64,000 nt of DNA from Oceanospirillaceae bacterium (GCA_013215375.1 JABSRB010000029.1:1-64000); one strand, 5' to 3'; numbered from the stretch's first letter, positions 8,197 through 17,829 are shown. The notes: generated from the letters alone by a model not told the origin. Program-made: numbers and translations.

Positions 8197-8652
8197 ATGA
8201 ATAAACTACAAGTAAAAATTTTAGACGCTCGTATCGGTAATGAATTCCCACTGCCTGCCTATGCCACTCCAGGGTCAGCAGGTCTTGATTTACGCGCTTG
8301 CCTAGACCAAGCCTTGACAGTTGCACCTGGGGAGACACATTTAGTCCCTACTGGTATGGCTATCCATATCGCTGATCCAGCACTGTGCGCGATGATTTTA
8401 CCGCGCTCGGGGCTTGGTCATAAACACGGCATCGTGCTTGGCAATTTAGTGGGTTTGATTGACTCGGATTATCAAGGGCAATTATTTGTCTCGGTCTGGA
8501 ACCGCGGCGACACGACTTTTATCATGGAGCCGGGTGAGCGCATGGCGCAACTGGTATTAGTGCCCGTAGTACAAGCTGAATTTGAAATAGTCGATGATTT
8601 TACTGCATCTGATAGAGGCGAAGGTGGCTTTGGATCTTCCGGTCGCGCTTAA
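8197..8652 (+). CDS. dut: Deoxyuridine 5'-triphosphate nucleotidohydrolase (dUTPase)
   Basis: A 151-residue trimeric dUTPase with all five family motifs in order: [34 protein letters not shown] with the catalytic Asp, [11 protein letters not shown], and the C-terminal [11 protein letters not shown] arm that closes the active site. It hydrolyses dUTP to dUMP, which keeps uracil out of DNA and feeds dTMP synthesis. The length equals that of E. coli Dut. It starts 55 bases after coaBC, with only a weak ribosome site. Confidence 0.98.
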   Translation: MNKLQVKILDARIGNEFPLPAYATPGSAGLDLRACLDQALTVAPGETHLVPTGMAIHIADPALCAMILPRSGLGHKHGIVLGNLVGLIDSDYQGQLFVSVWNRGDTTFIMEPGERMAQLVLVPVVQAEFEIVDDFTASDRGEGGFGSSGRA

Positions 8653-8695
8653 TTATCACTTACTAAATACTTACGAACATACATAGGATGTAAAA

Positions 8696-10081
8696 ATGCC
8701 ATACAAGTTAGATAACCTGGACCACAATATATTTCGCGCTTACGATATTCGCGGCGTCGTAGGCAGCGCCTTAACCGACGCTACGGTTTATCACTTGGGA
8801 CGTGCTTTTGCCACCCAGGCAAAATCACAGAATGTAGAGTATGTCTGCGTAGCGGCGGATGGGCGTATTTCTAGCCCGCATTTAAAGCAGTTATTAATTG
8901 AAGGGTTATTAGATGGTGGCGTTGAAGTCGGTGATGTTGGCTACGTCGCTACACCTGTCCTTTATTACGCGGCGACTCACAGTGATTCGCTCACCGGCAT
9001 TATGATCACCGGCAGTCACAACCCTAAAGATTACAACGGCTTCAAAATGATGCTCGCGGGCAACACGCTAGCACTGGAAGAGATTCAACAGCTTAAAGAT
9101 ATCATGTTGAGCGAAGATTATTCTGAAGGCGAAGGCAACGTTGAATCTTTAGATGTTCGCGGCGCTTATATGCAAAGTATTATTAGCGATATTAAACTCG
9201 CCCGTCCGCTTAAAACAGTCGTAGATTGCGGTAATGGTATCCCCGGGGAAATGAACCCAGGTCTTATTGAAGCACTAGGTTGTGAAGTCACCCCCCTTTA
9301 CTGTGATGTAGACGGTAACTTCCCCAACCACCATCCAGATCCAGGCAAGCTTGAGAATCTTTTAGATTGCATCAGCGAAGTTAAAAAGCAAGGAGCCGAT
9401 ATCGGCTTAGCTTTTGATGGAGATGGAGATCGCGTCGGTATCGTGACCCCTAAAGGCAACATGGTTTACGCCGATCGCTTGATGATGCTGTTTGCACAAG
9501 ATGTATTATCGCGCAACCCAGGCGCCGAGATCATCTACGATGTGAAGTGCTCTCGCTTGCTCAATGATATTATCAAAGAAGCTGGCGGCATTGGCACTAT
9601 GTGGAAAACTGGCCACTCGCTAATTAAACGTAAAATGCGTGAATCAGGCGCTTTACTGGCCGGTGAAATGAGCGGTCACGTGTTCTTTAAAGAGCGCTGG
9701 TTCGGCTTTGATGATGGTCTGTATGCCGCAGCGCGTTTATTAGAGATTTTAGCGGCTTCCGATATGGATCTCGATGAAATCTTCGCGCAGTTCCCAGAGG
9801 AACTCAGCACGCCTGAAATCAATATTCAGGTCAGCGATGATAACAAATTCGATATCATTGCCAAGATGCAAGCGAAAGACTTTCCCGGTGGTAACAAAAA
9901 CACTATCGATGGCGTGCGTGTAGATTATCCCGATGGCTGGGGATTAATTCGCGCATCCAACACCACACCGGTATTAGTGCTGAGATTTGAAGCGAGCACT
10001 AAAGAGGCACTGGCACGTATCGAGCAGCAGTTTACTGAGCATTTGCAAACTATCGATTCAAGCTTAACTATCTCTTATTAA
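8696..10081 (+). CDS. algC: Phosphomannomutase / phosphoglucomutase (AlgC type)
   Basis: A 461-residue alpha-D-phosphohexomutase close in length to Pseudomonas AlgC. Visible motifs are the phosphoserine loop TGSHNPKDYNG, the metal loop FDGDGDRVG, the sugar-selecting GEMSGHVFF and the phosphate-binding RASNTTPVLVLRFE. It interconverts mannose- or glucose-6-phosphate with the 1-phosphates for LPS and exopolysaccharide precursors. AGGA lies eight bases before the ATG. The dut-algC-argB order is the Pseudomonas-type arrangement, but here two inverted-repeat elements separate algC from argB. Confidence 0.95.
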   Translation: MPYKLDNLDHNIFRAYDIRGVVGSALTDATVYHLGRAFATQAKSQNVEYVCVAADGRISSPHLKQLLIEGLLDGGVEVGDVGYVATPVLYYAATHSDSLTGIMITGSHNPKDYNGFKMMLAGNTLALEEIQQLKDIMLSEDYSEGEGNVESLDVRGAYMQSIISDIKLARPLKTVVDCGNGIPGEMNPGLIEALGCEVTPLYCDVDGNFPNHHPDPGKLENLLDCISEVKKQGADIGLAFDGDGDRVGIVTPKGNMVYADRLMMLFAQDVLSRNPGAEIIYDVKCSRLLNDIIKEAGGIGTMWKTGHSLIKRKMRESGALLAGEMSGHVFFKERWFGFDDGLYAAARLLEILAASDMDLDEIFAQFPEELSTPEINIQVSDDNKFDIIAKMQAKDFPGGNKNTIDGVRVDYPDGWGLIRASNTTPVLVLRFEASTKEALARIEQQFTEHLQTIDSSLTISY

Positions 10082-10103
10082 TTTTAATAACACTCCCGCT
10101 TAC

Positions 10104-10267
10104 TAGGAGGCTGTCCGAGAACTGCGATTGTAGCGAGATCAAGACTATTTGAGGAAAAATTAGTGGTCATTTGAGGCAAATAGCGTGCTATTTAACGAAA
10201 ATGAGCGTTAATTTTAACCAAATAGGCTTGGTCGCAGCCGATTAGTCTGTTCTCGGACAGCCTCCTA
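10104..10267. mobile_element. MITE-like inverted-repeat element, copy 2
   Basis: A 164-base copy of the 3051-3214 element with the same 19-base terminal inverted repeats, TAGGAGGCTGTCCGAGAAC and its complement. It differs internally by scattered substitutions but shows no length change. It begins 23 bases after the algC stop codon. Its last two bases (TA, 10266-10267) are also the first two of copy 3, so the two elements share one TA. That arrangement is what insertion of one element into the target TA of the other would leave. Confidence 0.87.
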
Positions 10268-10429
10268 GGAGAATGTCCGAGAACTACGATCGTAGCGAGG
10301 GCTTGGATAATTTAGCTAAATATAACGGTCATTTGCGGCGAATAGCATGCTATTTAACGAAATTGAGCGTTGGATTTAACAAAATAGACGAGTCCGCAGT
10401 AGATCAGTCTATTCTCGGACAGGCTCCTA
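10266..10429. mobile_element. MITE-like inverted-repeat element, copy 3 (most diverged)
   Basis: Also 164 bases. The left end reads TAGGAGAATGTCCGAGAAC and the right end GTTCTCGG-like ATTCTCGGACAGGCTCCTA, so each end has a change or two relative to copies 1 and 2. The interior keeps ACGATCGTAGCGAG, AATAGCATGCTATTTAACGA and TCCGCAGTAGATCAGTCT. One change at the left end creates an ATG that opens a meaningless 60-codon frame reaching argB. It ends 31 bases before the argB start codon and so forms most of the argB leader. Confidence 0.82.
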
Positions 10430-10430
10430 G

Positions 10431-11378
<948 letters not shown>

Positions 11379-11403
11379 GCGCTTAATTGGAAATATAATA
11401 ACA

Positions 11404-11997
11404 ATGACTGAAAACGTTAAAACATCAAGGCGTGAGCAAATTTTACAGTGCTTAGTGGCCATGTTAGAAAATGACCCCGGTGCAAGAATCACTACCGCTG
11501 CACTGGCCAGAATGGTCGGTGTTTCAGAGGCGGCGCTGTATCGGCACTTTCCCAGCAAGGCAAAAATGTTTGAGGGACTAATCGAGTTCATTGAAGAAAC
11601 TATTTTTTCTCGTACCAACTTGATTACAAAATCAGACTCACCTAGTATTCGCCAATGTGAACAAATACTGACGTTAGTACTCACCTTTGTAGAACGCAAC
11701 CCAGGCATGGCCAGGTTATTAACTGGAGATGCACTGGCAGGCGAATCTGAACGTTTAAGAGCACGCATCAACCAGTTTTTTCAGCGCTTAGAAACCCAGC
11801 TAAAACAAATATTACGAGAGGCTGAGTTAAAGGAGGGGCTGCGTACACAAACAACTACTGCTGCCACTGCAAACTTGATGATAGCAACAGTAGAAGGTCG
11901 GATACGCCAGTTTGTGCGCAGCGACTTCAAACACAAGCCCACTGAATACTGGAATACTCAATGGCCCTGTCTAGCAACAGGTCTGTTTAAAAGCTAA
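11404..11997 (+). CDS. slmA: Nucleoid occlusion factor SlmA (TetR family)
   Basis: A 197-residue protein, the usual SlmA length. The TetR-type helix-turn-helix is at about residues 25-55 (ITTAALARMVGVSEAALYRHFPSKAKMFEGLI), nearly identical to E. coli SlmA; the C-terminal ligand/dimer domain includes FVERNPGMARLLTGDAL and TVEGRIRQFVRSDFKHKPTEYW. SlmA bound to its chromosomal sites blocks FtsZ ring formation over the nucleoid. It starts 25 bases after argB and ends the biosynthetic block; a strong hairpin follows. Confidence 0.96.
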   Translation: MTENVKTSRREQILQCLVAMLENDPGARITTAALARMVGVSEAALYRHFPSKAKMFEGLIEFIEETIFSRTNLITKSDSPSIRQCEQILTLVLTFVERNPGMARLLTGDALAGESERLRARINQFFQRLETQLKQILREAELKEGLRTQTTTAATANLMIATVEGRIRQFVRSDFKHKPTEYWNTQWPCLATGLFKS

Positions 11998-12004
11998 GGG
12001 CTAT

Positions 12005-12040
12005 GAGAAATAGCTGCCAATATCGCAGCAGCTATTTCTC
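12005..12040. terminator. Strong hairpin after slmA
   Basis: GAGAAATAGCTGC (12005-12017) pairs perfectly with GCAGCTATTTCTC (12028-12040) around a 10-base loop, giving 13 bp. It starts eight bases after the slmA stop codon. No T-run follows, so it is either a Rho-dependent 3' stabiliser or a degenerate terminator. Confidence 0.55.
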
Positions 12041-12056
12041 GGTCAAGTAAAATCAT

Positions 12057-12086
12057 TTGATAATAACGATGTACTCATTCTATACT
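12057..12086 (+). promoter_or_regulatory. Candidate sigma-70 promoter for the FecR-domain gene
   Basis: TTGATA (12057-12062) and TATACT (12081-12086) are separated by 18 bases. Each box matches the sigma-70 consensus at four or five of six positions. It lies 52 bases before the ATG at 12138, with AAAGG seven bases before that ATG. Confidence 0.5.
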
Positions 12087-12137
12087 CCCAATACAACAGG
12101 TAGAGTTCAATTTTAAACAGATCATAAAAGGCTCATT

Positions 12138-13082
12138 ATGCTAAAAATCATTTTTCGCAGTTTATTAATACTTATCTTCTTACAAATACCTGCTGCCTTT
12201 TCACAGTCAATAGAATGGAAAATTTCACAGATATCGGGAGAGGTATTAATCAGCACCTCTGGCGGCCTCCCTCAGAAAATGTCCGCCACGGACAGCTTCA
12301 CTCTCGGACAAAAAATCACTGTTGGTAAAAATGGTTCCATTGCCTTAACAAAAGGCCAGCAGGCGATAATACTGTCAGCAAATAGTCAATTGGAAATCCC
12401 TAGTGATAAAGACGCAAACAACCAACAATCCACTACTTTTTTTCAAACGTTAGGTAGTATCATTTTTTCTGCGAAGAAGCGTTCTAAAAATCACTTCAAG
12501 GTTCAAACCCCCTTCGCTGCGGCAGTTGTAAAAGGCACCACTTTTGCAATACATGTATCCAAGTCAGATTTTAACATTCAGGTCTTTGAAGGCAGTGTGG
12601 AGCTTAAAGGACATAGTAGACAGGAAAAACACTTATTACTTGCCGGCACTAAAGCGACCGTAGTACGTAACTTTTCTAAAAAAGTTAAAATTATTAAAGA
12701 CAAAAAACAACACAAAGATAATACTCACTTTGGCAATGACACTGATAAAATCAAAGAGCACTACACCCAGCAATTGCTCATCGTTAATAAACACGTCACT
12801 GTCGAAAGAAACACCATCGATGCTAAGAAAAACTTATCAAATGGCGTCACTGTTACTCATACTAAGAAGATGAATAACAATTCATCAGAGGATAAAGCTA
12901 ACGAGAACTCTAGCGGCTCTTCAGCATCTACCGGCAACAGCAGTTCAAACTCTTCGTCTTCTAGCAGTAACAGCAGCGATAACTCTTCTTCAAGCAATAA
13001 CAGCAGTTCAAACTCTTCGTCTTCTAGCAGTAATAGTAGCGATAACTCCTCTTCGAATAATGGCAAAGGTAACTCGAAGTAG
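12138..13082 (+). CDS. Secreted FecR-domain protein with Ser/Asn-rich repeat tail
   Basis: A 314-residue exported protein: signal peptide (about 1-22, cut near AFSQS), then a FecR domain (about 25-160) with the WKISQISGEV start, GQKITVGKNGSIAL, and the closing QTPFAAAVVKGTTFAI and VFEGSVEL motifs. A charged Lys-rich linker follows. The last 75 residues are almost only Ser, Asn and Asp and contain a 21-residue repeat in tandem. No anti-sigma helix or transmembrane segment is present, so it is not a classical FecR sigma regulator. Secreted FecR proteins often sit beside CHASE2 cyclases or kinases, and a CHASE2 protein is indeed convergent here. The role is otherwise unknown. Confidence 0.8.
   Translation: MLKIIFRSLLILIFLQIPAAFSQSIEWKISQISGEVLISTSGGLPQKMSATDSFTLGQKITVGKNGSIALTKGQQAIILSANSQLEIPSDKDANNQQSTTFFQTLGSIIFSAKKRSKNHFKVQTPFAAAVVKGTTFAIHVSKSDFNIQVFEGSVELKGHSRQEKHLLLAGTKATVVRNFSKKVKIIKDKKQHKDNTHFGNDTDKIKEHYTQQLLIVNKHVTVERNTIDAKKNLSNGVTVTHTKKMNNNSSEDKANENSSGSSASTGNSSSNSSSSSSNSSDNSSSSNNSSSNSSSSSSNSSDNSSSNNGKGNSK
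12936..13061 (+). repeat. 63-base tandem duplication in the Ser/Asn tail
   Basis: Two units, 12936-12998 and 12999-13061, are near-identical at DNA level with period 63 (21 codons). They start AACAGCAGTTCAAACTC. The differences are few and mostly silent, pointing to a fairly recent duplication or ongoing slippage that changes tail length in 21-residue steps. Confidence 0.85.
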
Positions 13083-13188
13083 CACTTACTCTGCCAAGAA
13101 TTTAACGGTCTTTAAACGGCAGCAGTGATATTTATCGCCATTGAGGGGAATGGATTTACAGGTAGTTAATTTTTTAAATAGGCAGGGC

Positions 13189-15978
13189 TTAAACTTTAAT
13201 GCTGTCTTTCAAATTAAACTTAGTGATCATTTCGTTTAAGGGCAATGGCTTTGAGAAATAATATCCTTGACCTAGCTCACAGCCTATTTCCTTTAAAATA
13301 GAGAGCGATTCAAGATCTTCTATTCCCTCTGCTAATACTTGTTTGTTGGCTGAGTGACCCAAAAAGATAATGGAATTTAATAGCGCTCTATCCTGAGCGG
13401 AATGGGTAATGTTAGCGACAAAACTACGATCTATTTTCAGTTTATCAAAGGGTAATTTTGTTAAATATTGCAAGCTTGAATATCCGGTCCCGAAATCATC
13501 CATGGCGATTTTTATCCCCATGGCTTGAATGGCCTCTAATTTTTCAGAGACGATTTCAAAATCATGCATCATCATACTTTCGGTAATTTCAAGTTCTATA
13601 CGTGTATGACTTAATTGATACTCTTTTAAATATTTAGCGCACAAACTGGGAATATCTGAATCGATAAACTGTGAAGCAGAGACATTAATAGCTATCGTAA
13701 TATCTTGCGACAATTCCGCTGCATCCTTACAACTAAGTGCTATCACCAACTCGCCAATTTTATCAATCATGCCGAATTCTTCCGCTATCGGTATAAACTC
13801 ATCGGGAAAACGCAGACCTTTCTCAGGATCGTTCCATCTAATCAGCGCTTCAAAACCCACCAGGTTATTATTGCGCAAATCATGCTGCGATTGGTAATAC
13901 ATAACAAATTCTTGGTTTTCTATCGCTCTTAAAATTTCCCTTTTTAATAAAACTTTATTTTTTATCGCGTTGGCAAAATTTTCTTCATAAATCAAATAAT
14001 CAATATTATTGTTTAATTTTACATAATCCAATGTCTGAACAGCGTTATTAATTAATGTTTCAGCGCTGTTTTCACCAGGGTTAGCATTAACCATGGCTAA
14101 AGATACAGACATTAATAATTGCTGGTCTTGCAAATTTATCGACTGGGTGAAGAGCATGTATATTGCCTGTAAACAGGCTTGCTGCTCTTTTTCAGAAGGC
14201 TGGCTTCCAACCTTGTACACCACAGCAAAAACACGCGCAGAGAATCTAAAAACCTTACCTTTTTTTGCCGTGAACTCATTTAACATCAGAGCAACCTGAC
14301 AGATCACCGTATCACCTAATACCAGCCCATAGATTTGGTTAATTTCTTTTAAGGTGTCTAAATTTATTAATATCAATAGGCAATTATGTTGAGGGGAATT
14401 TTCTAGCACTTCTTTCAAATGGTAATTCAGGCTGCTTCTATTGGCTAATTTTGTCAGAGGATCATTATTTTTTAAATCTATCAAAGCGATTTCTGACTGT
14501 CTATTTTGCGAGATAATTCTAATTTTTTCTGTTATATCAGTGATGGTAATGTCAAATATTTGCTGACTATGCCTCCCTGTCCCTAAGGTATTTGACTGTT
14601 CAAAGTTAGTTTTACTGACTAATAACTCGATATAAAATGCTTCACCGGCAATGTTAACGAATGATAATTCCCGATAATCGGTTTGCTCATCCGCATGGCT
14701 GAGTTCATTTAATTTATTGAAACTCGCCTCACTTTGCGCTAAATAGTCAAATATCTTTTCTCCCAATTCAATAGCCGCATCATTTATATGCAAAAGTACC
14801 TTGGCTTTTTCGTTAGCCACTTTTATGCAGCCTTTTACGTCGGTGATAATGATGGCATTAGAACTATCTTGGATAACTTGCGTAATAATGGCGCTCTGAT
14901 AATTATTGCGATTAATTTCTTTAAACAGCACCGTGGTTTTCTGCTGAATAATCACCAGTAACTGCCAAAATATTGAAATGGCAACGGTAATATAAAGTAG
15001 TGTGACCGGTAACACGATTTTGAATTGATGGTGTAATAATAAATTGGTCGTATAGAGCAGCACAATCATTAATAAATGATAAGAAATAATAACAACAACG
15101 TTCGATTTATTTAACACTAGCAAGCTAATGAGCAATAAAACCACCGCTAGAAACAGCGTGAAATCATTGTTTATTTCCATAAACTGTCGTTCAGCAATCA
15201 GTGATTCGTAGCCAAGTGCATGTACTTCAACTCCGGATAACCGCCCATATTTAGGCACCGAAAACTTATCACCGAGTTCAATTGCTGTCGCGCCGACTAA
15301 AAACTTCTTGCCTTTTAACTGTTGAACATCAATATTTCCCAGAACCACATCTTTAAATGAAATTCTGGTAATAGTCAGTGGATCGATCGAGTAATCGATG
15401 AGTATAGGATCAGAGTCTGTTTTATTAATGCCTGCTAATAATCCGCCGATACTGATACGGTGATTTTGAGCAACAGCAGAATAATATAAAACGGTACCTG
15501 ATGGCTCCAAAATCGCATTGGCATTGGCCAGTAAAACATTGTTTAAGAATTGTGTTATAGGCACGTTTTCAATCAGAGTTTGTGTTTGGGGATTCTGACC
15601 TACTAATACTGAAGCTAAAGCAACGGGGTAACTAGTTTTGGCTAATTGCTTTTCAAACAACTGATCTTGCAAGGTAAACGAGGGAGAGCTAAAGTCTATA
15701 TCAAAGACGACCATTGCTGGATTGACTGGCTCTAATTGCTGTAACAATCTGGCGTACAAACTACGTGGCCACGGCCATTGTTTAAACTGTTTGATGCTCT
15801 GATCATCTATTACAATGAGCACTAATTGAGAGGATGCCCTAACATTTTCCCGCTCAAACTTACCCGTTAAACTTGATCGATCATAATCTGTCAAATCCAA
15901 AAATTTCTGGCTAAAAAGCACCGCCAAAGAGAGCGTCACCAAGGCAACTATTCGGTAAGTACGACTAAGCTTATTCAT
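13189..15978 (-). CDS. CHASE2-PAS-GGDEF-EAL cyclic-di-GMP phosphodiesterase
   Basis: A 929-residue inner-membrane signalling protein. Order: one N-terminal transmembrane helix (about 8-24), periplasmic CHASE2 sensor (about 30-260, with VIDDQSIKQFKQWPWPR and VFDIDF), a cluster of three helices (about 262-345), a PAS domain (about 370-480), GGDEF (about 490-655) and EAL (about 670-920). The EAL part is intact: FEALIRW, NVSASQF, LEITESMM, DDFGTGYSSL, KIDRSFV, AEGIE. The GGDEF signature is replaced by SARVF, so cyclase activity is unlikely. It probably hydrolyses c-di-GMP in response to a periplasmic signal. It is convergent with the FecR-domain gene. Confidence 0.93.
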   Translation of the reverse strand: MNKLSRTYRIVALVTLSLAVLFSQKFLDLTDYDRSSLTGKFERENVRASSQLVLIVIDDQSIKQFKQWPWPRSLYARLLQQLEPVNPAMVVFDIDFSSPSFTLQDQLFEKQLAKTSYPVALASVLVGQNPQTQTLIENVPITQFLNNVLLANANAILEPSGTVLYYSAVAQNHRISIGGLLAGINKTDSDPILIDYSIDPLTITRISFKDVVLGNIDVQQLKGKKFLVGATAIELGDKFSVPKYGRLSGVEVHALGYESLIAERQFMEINNDFTLFLAVVLLLISLLVLNKSNVVVIISYHLLMIVLLYTTNLLLHHQFKIVLPVTLLYITVAISIFWQLLVIIQQKTTVLFKEINRNNYQSAIITQVIQDSSNAIIITDVKGCIKVANEKAKVLLHINDAAIELGEKIFDYLAQSEASFNKLNELSHADEQTDYRELSFVNIAGEAFYIELLVSKTNFEQSNTLGTGRHSQQIFDITITDITEKIRIISQNRQSEIALIDLKNNDPLTKLANRSSLNYHLKEVLENSPQHNCLLILINLDTLKEINQIYGLVLGDTVICQVALMLNEFTAKKGKVFRFSARVFAVVYKVGSQPSEKEQQACLQAIYMLFTQSINLQDQQLLMSVSLAMVNANPGENSAETLINNAVQTLDYVKLNNNIDYLIYEENFANAIKNKVLLKREILRAIENQEFVMYYQSQHDLRNNNLVGFEALIRWNDPEKGLRFPDEFIPIAEEFGMIDKIGELVIALSCKDAAELSQDITIAINVSASQFIDSDIPSLCAKYLKEYQLSHTRIELEITESMMMHDFEIVSEKLEAIQAMGIKIAMDDFGTGYSSLQYLTKLPFDKLKIDRSFVANITHSAQDRALLNSIIFLGHSANKQVLAEGIEDLESLSILKEIGCELGQGYYFSKPLPLNEMITKFNLKDSIKV

Positions 15979-16027
15979 CTTCTCTCAATATAATTAGCAT
16001 TTAATATATTCACTCACTAATATTAAC

Positions 16028-16190
16028 TAGCTCCCATCCAGAAACAGATGTCTACTGCGAAAGCCCCACTCGCTCGATCTGCTCACTACTAGATGTCGTT
16101 ATTTGGAATGACCAAACGCCCACATCTAGTATCGGGCATCTCAAGCAATTGGGCCTCCCTCGCTACGACCCCGTTTCTGGATGAGAACTA
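16028..16190. mobile_element. Divergent MITE-like element related to the 164-base family
   Basis: A 163-base element. Read on the minus strand it starts TAGTTCTCATCCAGAAAC and ends with an inverted repeat of it (16 of 18 bases match). It has TA borders. It shares layout and words with the 3051 family: GTCGTAGCGAG just inside one end and TTCGCAGTA plus ATCTGTTTCTGG at the other. The middle differs and holds a palindrome around ACTAGATGT...ACATCTAG. It fills the spacer between the CHASE2 gene and the YfcA-type gene and encodes nothing. Confidence 0.72.
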
Positions 16191-16293
16191 ACAATGACCT
16201 TAATAGCACCTAAATATATCAATTTCCGATACTTTTATCGAGAAAACAAACCCTTATATCAGATCGTGCTCTTTTTAGACCTTGAACCTTTTC

Positions 16294-17073
16294 TCAGATA
16301 AAGCTAAACCAACCCATAGTAGCTGCATATTTCAATAACATAGCAAAACACATCACAACCACAATAGCCTTAATGTATTTAGGATTGACCACCATCAGGC
16401 AATGCGCGCCTATCCAAGCACCTATGACTTGCCCAAACATCATCAATATACCGACAACCCAAACCACCTGCCCCGCCATCAAAAAAACCACTAAGGATGC
16501 AATATTAGTAGAAAAATTTAATGGTTTAGCTTCAGCTGTCGCAGAAATCAATCCCATTCCTTTACCCGACACGCCGGCAAGTGCAAAAAACGATCCTGTA
16601 CCTGGGCCAAACATACCATCATAACCACCGATGATAGGTACTATGAAACGCTGATAGATTTTAGAGGATATCTTCGGTGCTCTTTGCTCCTCACCAGGCG
16701 TGGGAGATATTAAGAAATAGACACCGATAAATAATAACACCCCTGGAATTATGAAAGATAATAATTGTGTATCAATAAACTGAATCAAGATAGTACCGAT
16801 CACAGAACCGATGAAGGCAGATAACATCAAGTATCTAACCTGCTGCCATGTCACGCGTTTTTTTCTAAACATCATGTAAGTGGCAGTAGCAGTGCCCATA
16901 GTCCCTTGCAACTTATTGGTGCCCAAGGCCTGCAACGGTGGTATGCCACTCATGATTAATGCCGGCAGTACGATAAGCCCACCGCCACCTGCCAAGGTAT
17001 CAATAAGCCCTGCGGCGATTGCTACAAAAAACAAAAATGCCATTAACTCAACGGAGATATTTAGAAATTCCAC
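16294..17073 (-). CDS. yfcA: TSUP family (TauE/SafE) membrane permease, YfcA-like
   Basis: A 259-residue integral membrane protein with about eight hydrophobic segments. The first repeat carries GLIDTLAGGGGLIVLPAL and GTNKLQGTMGT; the second repeat carries GGYDGMFGPGTGSFF, the paired signature of the TSUP/DUF81 family. E. coli YfcA is 269 residues. Family members move sulfite, sulfonates or other small organic anions; the substrate is not predictable here. The start codon is GTG (17071-17073), preceded by AGAGAGAAG. It stands alone between repeats and a methyltransferase gene. Confidence 0.88.
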   Translation of the reverse strand: MEFLNISVELMAFLFFVAIAAGLIDTLAGGGGLIVLPALIMSGIPPLQALGTNKLQGTMGTATATYMMFRKKRVTWQQVRYLMLSAFIGSVIGTILIQFIDTQLLSFIIPGVLLFIGVYFLISPTPGEEQRAPKISSKIYQRFIVPIIGGYDGMFGPGTGSFFALAGVSGKGMGLISATAEAKPLNFSTNIASLVVFLMAGQVVWVVGILMMFGQVIGAWIGAHCLMVVNPKYIKAIVVVMCFAMLLKYAATMGWFSFI

Positions 17074-17148
17074 ACGCTTCTCTCTAACAGTTTAAAAAAC
17101 CAACATTCTATGAGGATTATGATTAATGTCAAAGAGTTATTCAAACAC

Positions 17149-17721
17149 TCAATCCAGAGTATTTTTTTGAAATATATAAGTATCAGTATAAGGCGAAGCA
17201 CTAGCGCTAATTAATTTTAACAGCGATACCCTGCTATCAACATTGACGAACTCTTCATCCGCTAAACAAAAACGCGCGCTGAAACCACACTCTAAGTGAT
17301 GTCGCATGTTAAACGTACTGATAATAAGACGCCCATTATCAGCCAGCGCTGATACTAAATATCGCACTAGTGCCGCGGTAGGTTTATAGCGAAAAACGGT
17401 GATGCAGTCATAGTCAGTTAACTGGCTTAAGCTGGCTGTATCTTCAAGATCAGCACAAAGCGTTGCTAATTTCACGCTTTGCTCTTGGGCAAATCGTTTA
17501 AGATTGATTAGCCCGACATCAGAAATGTCTAATGCCGTGACGCTGTAATCAGCTCTGCCTGCCATAAAGAGCGCAACAGCTCCTTCACCACAGGCGATAT
17601 CCAACAACTTACCCGTAGGCAATGCATCTATAATATCAATCAGGTCTTGAGGTGGACTGGGAATGGTACGTCGCTGATCGGCATAGCGCGTATTCCATTT
17701 TTTTTGATCTTCACTCGACAT
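17149..17721 (-). CDS. Class I SAM-dependent methyltransferase (TehB-like)
   Basis: A 190-residue protein. The N-terminus DQKKWNTRYADQRR is typical of small TehB/thiopurine-like methyltransferases. SAM motif I is LLDIACGEGAVALFMA (about 38-53), motif II ends in the acidic ALDISDVGL, and ADLED precedes the motif IV region. After a Phe/Arg-rich stretch, ISTFNMRHH and FCLADEEFV complete the Rossmann fold. Substrate unknown. AAGGG precedes the ATG. It has its own spacers on both sides and is probably monocistronic. Confidence 0.85.
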   Translation of the reverse strand: MSSEDQKKWNTRYADQRRTIPSPPQDLIDIIDALPTGKLLDIACGEGAVALFMAGRADYSVTALDISDVGLINLKRFAQEQSVKLATLCADLEDTASLSQLTDYDCITVFRYKPTAALVRYLVSALADNGRLIISTFNMRHHLECGFSARFCLADEEFVNVDSRVSLLKLISASASPYTDTYIFQKNTLD

Positions 17722-17764
17722 ACATTGCCCTTTTACAGATATCTATATGCCAAGTGATAATGAA

Positions 17765-17786
17765 CCCCCACAGGGAACGATGGGGG
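17765..17786. terminator. G/C-rich hairpin between methyltransferase and GIY-YIG genes
   Basis: CCCCCA (17765-17770) pairs with TGGGGG (17781-17786) around a 10-base loop. It lies downstream of the GIY-YIG gene and upstream of the methyltransferase, both on the minus strand. The T-run is weak, so its terminator role is tentative. Confidence 0.45.
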
Positions 17787-17792
17787 AATCTA

Positions 17793-17829
17793 GATAATTT
17801 AGGCTGTGCCTAATTCATCTCTATTAAAA
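17793..17829. repeat. Dispersed TTAGGC palindrome, copy 1
   Basis: TTAGGC-TGT-GCCTAA at 17799-17813 is a perfect 6-bp inverted repeat with 3-base loop, followed by TTCATCTCTATTAAAA. The same palindrome with the same trailing ATCTCTATT-type sequence occurs at 20102 and 50778, and variants at 21298 and 49083. It overlaps the last codons of the GIY-YIG gene. Confidence 0.65.

Noticed and set aside
12857..13066. Leu/Glu-rich frame antisense to the Ser/Asn tail
   Set aside because: It is the mirror of Ser and Asn codons in the duplicated tail; low-complexity shadow.
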